Counted from the stretch's first letter, positions 44,418 to 55,754 are shown. The stretch: 64,000 nucleotides of DNA from Limnephilus marmoratus (GCA_917880885.1 OU862908.1:50179819-50243818); one strand, 5' to 3'. Notes: a model not told the origin generated them from the sequence alone. Numbers and translations are program-made.

Positions 44418-45739
44418 TGTAATGTGTCCAGCCTAAAAGACACCCGCGCGTCCCTTCTTCAAGTTTAACGGAAAGAACGAAAATCACGCCACGCTAGCAG
44501 GATACCCCTCGCCCCTACTTCCCCAAGATCGACGCAGGGACTTCGATCACGTCAAAACAGAATGTCAAGATACCTACCCGCCACGCTAGCAGGATACCCC
44601 TCGCCCCTACTTCCCCAAGATCGACAGAGGGACTTCGATCACGTCAAAACAGAATGTCCAGATACTTACGAGCCACGCCGCAATAAGCTGATCACCTACC
44701 TATTTACAAGCAGCCGGATACCCTGCGCGCTCCCCTTCCTCCACCCCGCACACTCAAAGAAACAGTTTAAATTATGGAACGCAATACAAGGGAGCTCAGT
44801 TACGATCAGCATGCGGTCCAAATAGTTACGTGCAGCGCGCGCCCAACGCGGTTGCTGGCGGCACGCCAGCCAGCAAGTCGACCGACGGTCGCAATTAAGA
44901 CCAAGTTATGTCGGAGTATTCCAATAATAACCAAATAATGGTTCTGGACACGTTTTAAGTCCTTCAGTATTCCTACGCGGGAGACCGGATTAAATTAGTT
45001 GCCTCCGTACATCGCATCAAGTGCTAGACCGAACCATGTTAATAGTAATCAAGTTTGATCGAAACATATTAATAGTGACAATCGTGGACAACGATAAAAG
45101 GTGTTCGTGGTTCCCTCGTGGAAATCCCAAATCGAACCAGTTGCATTCTCCATGCCACAACAAGTGCCGAGTTGACCCTGCTCATAAATCAAACGGTGGC
45201 CATTGGTGCGGACCACGCCCCCGGTCCCACCGACTCATCACGACGAGGATCCGGATTGACGCCCCCGCCACACCCGTCGGCGCACGTCACCTGGGTCGAG
45301 GACACCCCCCGGACCCGCTGCACCTGGACGGCCAGCGCCTGGACACCACGCGTTTCCGGCCACACTTCAACCCACGTTCGTTACCTGGACCGAAGGTCTC
45401 GGGTGGCGAATCCCATCGATGGATCAGCACTGGAAACCAGACTCAAGAACCTCCAAGTAAAATACTTCGTAAACTCCCGTACCGTATTAGTAATCAATTT
45501 TATTAAGAGTCAATCTAGGTAGGAATGTCGCATTACTATTCCCTATGTCTTGTTCTTCTTACAATAAATTCTCTCTATCATTATATAAACTGTTTCCTTT
45601 ACGAATACCTGACTAAAAAGCAATGATATTGGGTTATCTACTCACGCCTGAGACCTGTCTAGCCGGAGAAGCCAGAACTACGAGAGGTAAAAGTAAGTAG
45701 TTTCTGGGGAAAGAGGTAAAAGAATTATAAAGTATTACA
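44418..45739 (+). repeat. 5' LTR
   Basis: Starts TGTAATGTGTCCAGCC, ends AAAGTATTACA. GC- and CpG-rich, unlike the internal region. AATAAA at 45563-45568 is the likely polyadenylation signal. Contains a 92-bp tandem duplication at 44487-44670. Overlapping open frames at 44562-44825, 45021-45506 and 45118-45522 show no known motif. Confidence 0.9.
44487..44670 (+). repeat. 92-bp tandem duplication within the LTR
   Basis: Units starting CGCCACGCTAGCAGGATACC at 44487 and 44579 differ at a few positions. The same pair occurs in the 3' LTR at 48934 and 49026. Confidence 0.9.
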
Positions 45740-45740
45740 C

Positions 45741-45751
45741 TGGCACCCAAC
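45741..45751 (+). promoter_or_regulatory. Primer binding site, tRNA-Lys-like
   Basis: TGGCACCCAAC one base after the LTR. It differs by one base from TGGCGCCCAAC, the complement of the 3' end of insect tRNA-Lys(CTT). Such a site primes minus-strand DNA synthesis. Confidence 0.75.
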
Positions 45752-47168
45752 AAAACAGCAATATCATTGTTTTTCTTAGGTCTTCGTAAAGCTAAATTTC
45801 TCATGTATTATCTGTTATAAGTATATATCATGTTCTACAACATTAATTACCTATTAAAAGCAGCACAGTTTAAAACGATTCCCGCGAAAAAATTGCCGTC
45901 GGCAAGTTATTACCTCTCAATTCGCCTGTAATCCGATTCAATAAATATCGTTTCACCATACCTTTTTCATAGTTATGCATCAAGATGACTTATTCAAAAC
46001 GGGATAAATGTTACACTTTTTCGTGTCTATTCATTAATTAATCATTTAATACTTTAATAAAGCAATTAACCAAAGTAATCATGAAAGTTTAAAATCAGAA
46101 CTCCTCTAAGGTTATTTTCTTACCGCAGATTTAAGTTTCACACCTTTTACCATGAAGTAAATTAATTTAAATATATACCTATATCAGTGTATTATGTTTT
46201 TTTTACGGAAGGGTCTTTTCATTAATATCAAATCATTTTCACAGTACAAGCAGCGGATAGAACGCCGTATTTATACCATGTTATTTTATCCCTTTACGGA
46301 AGTTTTATTTTCTTTATTATTTATTTTATTTTACCGGTCATAACATATGCTGTGGGTGACGACACGTTTCCTTGTCACGCGGTGTCATGAAGTGCACGTC
46401 CTGGCGCCGCCAGGCAGGTAAACGTTAGTTATCTCAAGTTACATTATGTAGGTAAGCCCCGCTACCTAGCGATAAGAATTCAGTCGCAAGTGATTACCGA
46501 AACGTGCGTGTATTAGTGTGTAGTTCCTTCTCTCAGCCCATACGTCATTTATTTGCTTACGAATCATCTTTAACAGTTCAAGTTTACAATGGTTTACATG
46601 TCTACCCATAGTTAATAAAAAATAAAGAATAAATAACTTTATTACGTAAATAACCCTTTAAAGACATGTTGGCGCTCAAAATCTTAGCTTTAGTTACGTT
46701 ACCAATTATCGCTATTTTTGCGTAATTTTAATTATCATACAAATGATAAAACCCGGACGTGTCACGAAGGAGAATTTGCATACACAGGCTTCTATTTGAA
46801 AATTTTTTTTTTTTTTTTGTTTTCATCATAGGTCCGTCAGAATCAGAGCTGTTCGGGCAGGCCGTGTTTTGCTCATAAAATCTACGTCGTTTTTATTAGG
46901 GAAACCAAATACATTTGTGGACTTGGATTAGCTACCCTCGTCGTACAATTGTTTTTTCCTTTTTCTTTTCACGTACTAATGAAATGCATTATTATTGCGA
47001 ATAGGTATTGAAGATTCGTCCATAAGGACAGATTCTTGTGTTGTTTGCCTAAATGTTGATAACAGAAAAATTAAGTTATATTTGGATAATTCCATATCCA
47101 CCAGAGACAGTGTTCCCTGGATATGTTACAATCACGTGTTACCTCTACACCTGATTAATTGCAAGTAA

Positions 47169-48039
47169 CACACCTGTCAGGTGTTGTTATCATTTTTATC
47201 ACGTAGTTTGCGTGAGATCGTGTGATACGATAAATTTAATTATGTACTTAACTGTGTCTGTGTGACCTTTTTTTATCACGTTATTATCGTGAGAATAAGC
47301 ATTATGATAACATCAATTCAGGAGAATCGATGATTATTTAGGAATTTGTGTCCGTATGACTTTAACAATGTCTGCTGACATGAGATCGCCCGAAGCGATA
47401 ATATCAATTATTAAAATTGGTAGTTATTTATTTATGTCTTTGTAACCTTATCGCGTCTATCGACGCGTGGTCGTCTGAAACGACAATATCAATTCATTAA
47501 AAGTTGATAATTATGTGTTTCGAAGTTTCAGTTTTTTTTTATGAAAAGGAACTAATTATATTTTTTTTTAATTTTCAAGATTAATTTCAGTGTTAAAAAA
47601 GAATTTTTTTTTGTCTTTTTCAATTACATCATGCAGTTTCTTTCCCTTTCTTCGTCTTACCGTTTTTGGTTCTTGTTAGGTAGACAAGTCGCCAAATGGC
47701 AGTATCCAATGTTTAGGGATCAGCGTTCACTCTCATTAACAACGAGTTCGTTTGCTCACAGTTATTTTCAATACAAGCAAAAAAAATTCAACAAAGGCGA
47801 GTAATTTTTACAACAATTTATGAACATTAGTTTATATAATTAAAGTTAATTCTTTTTACCTTTGTTGGGTCCATTATGCAGATAGCTAATGCCGCCCAGC
47901 GTATTTAATCCATTCCTACGATAATTCCAACTTATTAAAGTTGACAATTAAATTGGTAAAATATTTGTATTACCTTGTTTTGATTACGTTTAGTAACGTG
48001 TTATTCCTTTTCACAATAATCTCGACTTATTAAAAGTTG
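47169..48039 (+). repeat. Degenerate tandem array of hairpin cassettes
   Basis: Units of about 76-92 bp, each led by a (TG)TGACCTTT-like word, hold two or three small hairpins. Unit C: ATGTC-TGCT-GACAT (47368), ATCGC-CCGAA-GCGAT (47385), ATCAATT-ATTAA-AATTGGT (47403). Unit D: CGCGT-CTATCG-ACGCG (47452), GTCGT-CTGAA-ACGAC (47470), ATCAA...TTGAT (47488). Units A (CACG/CGTG 47200, ATCGT/ACGAT 47217) and B (TCACG/CGTGA 47276, ATCAATTC/GAATCGAT 47312) precede. Later units have CAACTT/AAGTTG (47928), ACGTT/AACGT (47986) and CGACTT/AAGTTG (48023). Confidence 0.75.
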
Positions 48040-48850
48040 ACAATTAAACTAGTTACACAGTAGTAACCTTCTTCACATTCTCAGTGTACTATTTTCAGTA
48101 TACTTTGACTTCAAAATTTTTTTTTATTTTTTTTTGCTTCTTGCCTAATGATAATTGGTGTTGTTATTTTTGTAAGAAATTATTATTTTCCTACATAATT
48201 ATTTCATTATGTCTTAGGTCTTAAATCGATTATATCTAAAATAATGTTAACCTTAATGATAACCTCCTTTTTATATTGTATAACGCCACCCCATCATAGC
48301 TTACGAGAGGTCCCTCTTTCACAAGATTTCCAATTTTTGAGTTACGTCATAATCTAAATATTTATTTAATCTTTTGGCTTTCTAATAGTTTCTCAGATCT
48401 TGCCTTATAACAATTTATATTAATAATTTTCTCAACCTTCAAAAAGTTGTTTTGGTTTACTTTCTACAAGCTTTCAGCGAATTATTTGTCACACTTTTTT
48501 GGGTGGCTTTCTCACAACTTTCCGCCCAGTTTTGTATAAGTAACTTTTTAGTTTTCATCTGCACTTTTTCAATTAAAATTTTTTCTTTCCTTTTTCTTTC
48601 CTCTTGTCTTTCTCATCAATCAACAAGGGACACTCTCATTTTTACATGCATATTGCGCACCTTGTATTTAGCTATAAGTTAATTTTAACTAACATTTAGG
48701 TTTCCTGTTTTGGTTTTATATAATTTTTAGATAGATCTTTTCAAACTTTTTGTTCTGATTGGCTCTTAGGCAGTTAAGTTCCATGTATTATTTAGGTATT
48801 GACTCTTGGTAGGTAATTCATTTTTTTTTTTTTTTTTTTTTTCTCTTCCT

Positions 48851-48864
48851 AAAGAGGGGGATAG
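48851..48864 (+). promoter_or_regulatory. Polypurine tract
   Basis: AAAGAGGGGGATAG directly before the 3' LTR, the expected primer for plus-strand DNA synthesis. Confidence 0.8.
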
Positions 48865-50186
48865 TGTAATGTGTCCAGCCTAAAAGACACCCGCGCGTCC
48901 CTTCTTCAAGTTTAACGGAAAGAACGAAAATCACGCCACGCTAGCAGGATACCCCTCGCCCCTACTTCCCCAAGATCGACGCAGGGACTTCGATCACGTC
49001 AAAACAGAATGTCAAGATACCTACCCGCCACGCTAGCAGGATACCCCTCGCCCCTACTTCCCCAAGATCGACAGAGGGACTTCGATCACGTCAAAACAGA
49101 ATGTCCAGATACTTACGAGCCACGCCGCAATAAGCTGATCACCTACCTATTTACAAGCAGCCGGATACCCTGCGCGCTCCCCCTCCTCCACCCCGCACAC
49201 TCAAAGAAACAGTTTAAATTATGGAACGCAATACAAGGGAGCTCAGTTACGATCAGCATGCGGTCCAAATAGTTACGTGCAGCGCGCGCCCAACGCGGTT
49301 GCTGGCGGCACGCCAGCCAGCAAGTCGACCGACGGTCGCAATTAAGACCAAGTTATGTCGGAGTATTCCAATAATAACCAAATAATGGTTCTGGACACGT
49401 TTTAAGTCCTTCAGTATTCCTACGCGGGAGACCGGATTAAATTAGTTGCCTCCGTACATCGCATCAAGTGCTAGACCGAACCATGTTAATAGTAATCAAG
49501 TTTGATCGAAACATATTAATAGTGACAATCGTGGACAACGATAAAAGGTGTTCGTGGTTCCCTCGTGGAAATCCCAAATCGAACCAGTTGCATTCTCCAT
49601 GCCACAACAAGTGCCGAGTTGACCCTGCTCATAAATCAAACGGTGGCCATTGGTGCGGACCACGCCCCCGGTCCCACCGACTCATCACGACGAGGATCCG
49701 GATTGACGCCCCCGCCACACCCGTCGGCGCACGTCACCTGGGTCGAGGACACCCCCCGGACCCGCTGCACCTGGACGGCCAGCGCCTGGACACCACGCGT
49801 TTCCGGCCACACTTCAACCCACGTTCGTTACCTGGACCGAAGGTCTCGGGTGGCGAATCCCATCGATGGATCAGCACTGGAAACCAGACTCAAGAACCTC
49901 CAAGTAAAATACTTCGTAAACTCCCGTACCGTATTAGTAATCAATTTTATTAAGAGTCAATCTAGGTAGGAATGTCGCATTACTATTCCCTATGTCTTGT
50001 TCTTCTTACAATAAATTCTCTCTATCATTATATAAACTGTTTCCTTTACGAATACCTGACTAAAAAGCAATGATATTGGGTTATCTACTCACGCCTGAGA
50101 CCTGTCTAGCCGGAGAAGCCAGAACTACGAGAGGTAAAAGTAAGTAGTTTCTGGGGAAAGAGGTAAAAGAATTATAAAGTATTACA
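48865..50186 (+). repeat. 3' LTR
   Basis: Same length and sequence as the 5' LTR. The one difference seen is C at 49183 against T at 44736. AATAAA at 50010-50015. Confidence 0.9.
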
Positions 50187-50299
50187 ACTGGTCCCAGAAC
50201 TACCAGTTTATCAGTTATTGTGTAAAATACTTGTTAAATTCGATGCATTTTTTCCATTTATGGCGGGGTTTATCTGATTGGTACCTAAGAATTCACGAA

Positions 50300-50890
50300 A
50301 AAGAACTAATAAGAAGCAAAACGAAACAAGAATAAGCAAGAAAAGATCAGAAAAGGCAAAAAAATTACGGAACTCAGAAAAAAAATTCCTATCAAAATCT
50401 ATATTACGTTGACATTTGGGTTAAACTCCACAAGAACTACCTAGAAACACCAGGAATATCTAAGTAGGAGCTAGAAGAGATAAAAAGAAGCAAGAAGAGA
50501 CAAGAACCGATAGAAGAAACAAGAAGAATACTAAGATTCAAGAAAATGTAGGAGGCAGCGAGACTAGCCAACAATAGGTGAGAATTTGACAAAAGATTAA
50601 ATAAAAACAAAGGTGAGTTAAGAAAACCCTACAAGAATCCAATTTTAGACGATAAGAGACAAGTAGGAATCAGAGCCGAAAAGAGACCAGAAGATCCAGG
50701 AAGAGGCAAGAAGAGACAAAACACCCAAAAAAGCAAGAAGAGACGAGAACATTTAAGAAGATATAATCAGAGACAAGACAAGAGAAGCAGAGGCCAGAAA
50801 AGATAAGAAGAAACGAGAATTTCAAGAAGAAGCAAGAAGAGCTAAGAAGAGACAATCCGAGAAGAGGCAAGAAAGACATAAAGAAGGGGA
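50300..50890. repeat. Purine-rich degenerate minisatellite
   Basis: About 590 bp dominated by A and G, with irregular repeats of AGCAAGAAGAGACAAGAA. The 76-codon minus-strand frame over it is compositional. Confidence 0.8.
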
Positions 50891-51907
50891 AAAAAATCAA
50901 TCAATCCCTTCGTTTATTCCTGCCCATCCTAAATTCCAATATTAGCTTATTAGGTTGCCCTGTATACCGGTCGATTAAACTCCAACCTCCTTTCTAACCT
51001 CAGAGCACGTGCTCCTAGTTCTTAAATAAATCAGTGCCCCCTGGCGTACCGGTCTCACCGGGACAGGAGTGCTCCTCGCTGGAGTGGTACAATCGATCGT
51101 ATCTAAGTTCGTTTTAACTTTTTGATTTTTTTTATGTCTTCATTAATTAACTTCAATAACCAGTTAGCCTTTATGTATTTATTGAAATGTGTATCTATTT
51201 AACCTAATTAATGAAAATAATTGTATAAATATTATTGATTTGAATATATAAATGTAAAAATCCGCTTGAATATACAATGTGCACAACTCTCATAAAATTT
51301 ATTCACCACTGAACAAAGCTTGAATCAGGATTGTTTGAAGTATTCAGTAGCCTGCTTCTTTGCAGAGGGAATAAGCTTGACGTTAAAATGTGTATATGCC
51401 TGATAATCTCACTACAGTTTACGTTTCAAGGAAAGCATACATATTTTGTGTCATATTACGGCTTTCCAGACAATCTAAAACATGCCCAGTGCACGATTTT
51501 TAACATTGAATTGTATATCTGGATCGATTTGGACTAAAGAATAAATTCAGGTAAAACTATTTTTTTTGTTTTATATATCATAGTTTTTTTTACATTTAGT
51601 TTTTTAATTTTCGCAAAAAAATTTGGTCCAATTAATATTAAGAGTTTTTCTTTATCTAATGAATACCTAGTAAAATGTTTAAAATACTTAATTAGTTTCA
51701 GAATGCTGGCTTGAAGTAATGATGGTCCCTTTCGTAAGGTACTTTTAAACATTATTATTTTCCAAGAAGTAGTTAATTGATATTTCACGTGGTAAATTTT
51801 AATCTTCCTAATTATCAGAGTAACGAAAATTACTTGGTTAATTAAAATATTTTTTGAGTGAAATTACTTGAGACTTCAAGGTAGGCGTGCAATGTAGGCG
51901 ATATGTG
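50891..51907. other. No firm gene
   Basis: A frame at 51331-51537 contains KHTYFVSYYGFPDNLKHAQC and is preceded by CTCACTACAG, an acceptor-like site at about 51415, but no usable donor follows in frame. Not supported as an exon. Confidence 0.25.
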
Positions 51908-51948
51908 AAATAAATGTTTGATAATTTCTTGTTATCAAACATTTATTT
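51908..51948. repeat. Perfect 17-bp inverted repeat
   Basis: AAATAAATGTTTGATAA (51908-51924) and TTATCAAACATTTATTT (51932-51948) around a 7-base spacer. The context does not show whether this is a terminator-like or MITE-derived hairpin. Confidence 0.85.
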
Positions 51949-52410
51949 TCATCATAATCAGTACTATTTAAACTGAAACAGCAAAAATTCCTGAACGAGG
52001 AGCTCTGGTATTACGAAATTTGCACTGCTGTCTAGAAATTCTAGGCTAACACAACTTGTTTCGGTTCTCAAAGTTATTCCCACCAAGTTTTCTGTCACCA
52101 AGTAGCATTAAAAGTTATTTAGTTTGTTCCATATTTTCAAATGAATCGCTAAATTATTTTACAAAATTTATTTTAGTAATTATTTTGTTAATATGTATCG
52201 CGTTTTCTAATGTGTTTATAATTTTCACAACTAATTTGCTTCACAATTCATAATCCTTCCATATCTTCCAGTCATCGCCAACTTTTCAGATGACTTTAGA
52301 AATCTATTAAACCTATTTGTTGAAGATTTTTTTTTAATCGCTTTTAAGGCAAAAAAAAAAATCTGTAGCTATATTATACGATACGCGATTGGAAGCTAGA
52401 CTAAAGAGCC

Positions 52411-52919
52411 GTTCGCACTGGAAGAGTAGTTTAGTCGAGTAGCGATTATATTAGTAACTAAACGCGTCCGAACACCACAATTTGATTAGTTTAGTCAGCT
52501 CTTTAGTAGAGTCAATCCAGTTCGTTCTATTTTTCGGACGAGTAGCGTCATGCGTCATGCGTCACTATGCGTCTCTGTGCACTGATATGCGCGGACCCCA
52601 TGTTTAGCAGAGTTCATTGGTAGACGCGCAGATATTTCGTGTAGTATGAGCAAAGATAGTACTCTAAAATTCTTTATTTATGCTACTATTAATCTTTTTC
52701 CGTGTCCATAGTTTATTTATTTTCCTCTCACTAAGGCATTCTTCCACCTCTTCTTAAATAAGCACCAAAAGCAGCTTAATTAGCATATTTACTTTGCAGC
52801 CCGTCATCTTGCAACGCGCGGCCCACTAATGTACTTTACTTGAAAGTAATGCAAACGCTTTTCGGCGAGTCAAGTAGCAAGTTACTCGCTACTCGACCAA
52901 CCTACTCTCCCAGTGCGAA
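52411..52919. mobile_element. ~510-bp MITE
   Basis: The left end GTTCGCACTGGAAGAGTAGT and inverted right end TTCGCACTGGGAGAGTAGG continue through GTCGAGTAGCGA on both sides (about 40 bp). The non-coding interior contains GCGTCATGCGTCATGCGTCA direct repeats at 52545. TTCGCACTGG-type TIRs suggest a hAT-like origin; no clear 8-bp duplication was seen. Confidence 0.65.
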
Positions 52920-52964
52920 TAAGTCATTATTTATTATATATAATTTATTGGATAGAAAATTCGA

Positions 52965-53340
52965 TTTTTTTTACATTAACTCCACACAGGAGGCTCTGGG
53001 GAAAATAATTGGGTTCATATGTCATCAGAGATGTTGTGTGGAAGGTCTTTTTGAGTAGAGGAAGGAATGAACATTGGTCTTTATGAGACCCATGTTGTAG
53101 GAAAGAGGAAATACAGCGGCAGGCAAATCGTACACAGTCGAGCTGTTGATCACAATTATGAATAACTTATTAAAAAATAGAAATATTAGTTAAGGTTAAT
53201 TTAATTTCAATGAGAAATAATGTTTCCCACATCATTATTTTTAGCCAAAAAAATGTACTTATTTAAATAATAAAACTAATTCATATATTTGAAAAAATGT
53301 GCATTTCTTCAAGCATGAATTTGTTTGAAGTTTCATCCAT
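52965..53340 (-). mobile_element. LINE-X 3' end, truncated
   Basis: Minus strand: tail (A-run, GTGTGGAGTTAATGTAAAA), stem-loop partly lost, C-terminal codons around CAACATGGGTCTCATAAAGA, then the same A+T-rich inserted block as at 24463-24759 (GTGGGAAACATTATTTCTCA). Truncated at about 53340. Confidence 0.75.
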
Positions 53341-53744
53341 TGATCATACTTTTCCAGAAAAATTGTAAAAATTCAACCATTCAAAAATATTATACCTTAA
53401 CAAACTTACACTAAACAGTGAAATGACATAAAATTCCGAACTTTAGTCAGCTATAAGTGAGTTTCTGAGTAAATATTTGTATCAATTTTTCAATTTTTTT
53501 ACCAAGAACACCCATTACGATTTTTCGCACTTATTTTATTTGGTTGTGTGGCGACGAGGTGAACACGTGTTTAATTTTCTTGTTAGAAGTACAAGGGTTT
53601 ATGGGAAACATTTTCATGATTTAAGTCATATGCCTTAAATCCCGCAGCAGCAAAGATCAATAGCCTACCTATTCCCAGTGAATGCCTTACTTCACTCGGC
53701 TTTAGTGTTTTCATTCGACTTATTTTCTAATGAGATCATTTCAG
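53341..53744. other. Candidate intron sequence, no gene seen
   Basis: A+T-rich; ends with the acceptor context of the following candidate exon. Confidence 0.3.
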
Positions 53745-53927
53745 GTTATTCAAATGTTCGGTGAATGCGTTAACGTTGTTAGTATAATCTGTTTCAGTAC
53801 ACAAAGGCAGATTATACGAGAATCACTTCAAACATGTGATATCCCCGGCGTAGGAGACAAATTACCAAATATTACCGATGATAACTTCGTGTTATTTGTA
53901 CCTGCAGATACAAAACTACTGCCCGCG
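53745..53927 (+). CDS. Candidate internal host exon (61 codons)
   Basis: The acceptor TTTTCTAATGAGATCATTTCAG has a CTAAT branch-point word about 17 bp before the AG. The donor is CCCGCG|GTATGTCAG. The 183-bp segment is open in one frame, phase 0 to phase 0. It includes VIQMFGECVNVV, RQIIRESLQTCDIPGVG and LPNITDDNFVLFVPADTKLL. Third-position variety and the balanced residue mix look like a real protein rather than a translated repeat, but I do not recognise the family. A shorter form using CTGTTTCAG at 53797 is possible (130 bp). The phase fits both the candidate first exon at 21540-21590 and the candidate exon at 56916-57017. Joining them is inference. Confidence 0.4.
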
Positions 53928-55754
53928 GTATGTCAGCTATGAATTTTGGATTTTAAAAAACGAAATAAAATCATGTAAACATAAGAAAAAGACATTTTTT
54001 CCCGACTGGAAAAAATCAAAGCTAAACTAAACTAAACATTTTCGTAAAAATCGATGTAATTTACGCTTAGGATTTCATATCTTATACTGAATGCAGGTTT
54101 TAATGACGCGCTGTAGGCAAGCCAAAAACAAGTCAATTGTAGTGTTTTGGATTTCGTGGTTTTGCAAAACTGCCGCGCGTCGCTTTAGGTCGTGTGCTCC
54201 CTCTAATTCAGTTATATTAAAATAATCTAAAATGCCCTCATGTGTGATGAAATTTTGTTTTCATTACTCGGCAAACACTGGTAAAAGCTAAGCAATTACA
54301 TTTAATTTGTAAATGCAGGCAAATTACTTATTATTGTCGATTATTATTAAAAATACAAATGTTTTATTTATGAAAATTTTATGCGTAATTATAAAGGATA
54401 TCAGAAAACGGGTCTGCGCGCGCAATAACCAAATTACAAAGGGTTCCATGCCAACACAGAATCAAGCCAACTCAACACCTCTCTGAAAAGTCATTAAACG
54501 CTATGAAAAAATAATTTTAAAATAGCCGTTAACCCTAACCTAACGTAACCTATTTAACCAACTTTTTGTATTTTTAATCATCACAACTAATAACCTTTCT
54601 GAGGTGGTTCTCGGTTGGTTTCACCCTGAGTTGGCCGGTCACCATTACGAAGTACGTGCTGTTGCTAAGTAAACTTCACTGTTTAATTAGTCTAATCACT
54701 TTGTTTTCGGTAAAACAACGTACAAATCAGCGATAACAACGCGTTCAACAACAATCACCGTCATTTGCAAACTTTCGTTGCTCTAAAAGCTTGATAATTT
54801 GACACTCGTCCAGGCATCCTACTCTAGTCTGCCTTAAGGCAGTATTCAACGGAACTTTTGAATGCGAAAACGCTGCCGGTTCTCCCGTTTATTTCGTTCT
54901 TACGCGCATATTCTTTGAATGTCTATCTTTGTCATACACTAACAATGTTTAAATTAATAATGTATTAGAAACATAAGAGTGTTTCTTACTTGCCATATTT
55001 CATTTTGAGTTTGTGATACAATAACAAGTTTGGTGTATTGTAACATCATCGACAGATTCTATAATAACAAAACACTCAATATGCAATGAGAAATCTAAAA
55101 TAAATTTGCTACGTGCCTTCTAATTTTTATCATTCGCAGAAATTCAGGATTATTGTATGACTGATAAATAAAGTTTCGTTTCTCTTAAACATTGAATAAA
55201 GGTTTTAGGAGGTTTTATCGTATATAATTATATCAGCTACACAAAGTTAACGGGTTTCAAATCAATTAAGTTCGTGCATTGTGTCTCGTGAACCTGTCTT
55301 CTAATAATTATGAATACAAAAAATCTTTCAGGGGTTACTAGATTTTCCGCAAAAACTCACAAAAAACATTTTTTCAGTCGGTAAAACGAATGATGCGCCA
55401 CCAATAATGAATTTTAAAAATACTTGTACATTCATAGTATACTTAAATTTTTTTATATAAATGGAATCTCTTAGTCCGAACTCGAATTAAAAAAAATAAA
55501 TGGACTATTACCACCCCTCTAAAAAGTGAATCGGACTTTGCATTTTTTGTTGATTGAATATTTTTTATACTAGTAGTGGGGAAGTTTTCTTGAGGTGGAA
55601 CATTTTTAGTAAATGACTTTATAATATAGACGGCAGAGGTATCTATCTAACATCACTATGGTAAGTTCTACACTCAGCTCGGAGGGCGCCTAATAAAAAA
55701 CAGGTGATTGTTGAATAAAAAACAGGTGAAAAACAGATGAAAATGGTATTACAA
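53928..55754. other. No gene seen
   Basis: Mostly A+T-rich with a few CpG-richer patches (54160-54210, 54830-54910). The word AACCCTAACCTAACGTAACC occurs at 54532. No supported feature. Confidence 0.35.

Larger units (their letters stand above)
45740..48864 (+). other. Non-coding internal region of the LTR element
   Basis: A+T-rich, 3,125 bp, without coding frames. It carries small inverted repeats and a series of hairpin cassettes at 47169-48039, and a T-run of about 22 at 48821-48842. The function is presumably RNA packaging and reverse transcription signals. Confidence 0.75.
44418..50186 (+). mobile_element. Non-autonomous LTR retrotransposon, 5.77 kb
   Basis: Two direct 1,322-bp LTRs at an offset of 4,447 bp bound a 3,125-bp internal region. 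Both LTRs begin TGTAAT and end ATTACA. ACTG flanks the element on both sides (44414-44417 and 50187-50190), a 4-bp target duplication. The internal region opens one base after the LTR with a primer site and closes with a purine tract, so plus-strand orientation is clear. No gag, protease, RT, RNase H or integrase frame exists inside; the longest frame is 76 codons without motifs. It must therefore use proteins of another element (a LARD-type non-autonomous element). The 4-bp duplication and tRNA-Lys-like primer favour a Ty3/Gypsy-type helper; this is inference. The LTRs differ at one base that I could find, implying very recent insertion. Confidence 0.9.

Noticed and set aside
44487..44670. 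CRISPR-like repeat
   Set aside because: Two directly adjacent 92-bp units with no spacers, present in both LTRs; a simple tandem duplication.
45021..45522. 161- and 134-codon overlapping frames in the LTR (and their twins at 49468-49969) as genes
   Set aside because: They are identical only because the LTRs are near-identical, overlap in two frames and show no known motif. Kept as a finding about the LTR, not as CDS.
48452..48682. 76-codon frame inside the LTR element as a gag or envelope remnant
   Set aside because: Hydrophobic residues reflect T-rich composition; no gag, protease or envelope motif is present.
50670..50900. 76-codon minus-strand frame rich in F, L and S
   Set aside because: It is the reverse translation of the purine-rich minisatellite.
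51331..51537. Possible exon with an acceptor at about 51415
   Set aside because: The frame ends in a stop before any acceptable donor, and no neighbouring exon shares its phase.
54532..54560. Telomere-like AACCTAACC words (also near 22315)
   Set aside because: Only a few irregular units; such words are scattered in insect genomes and do not form an array.
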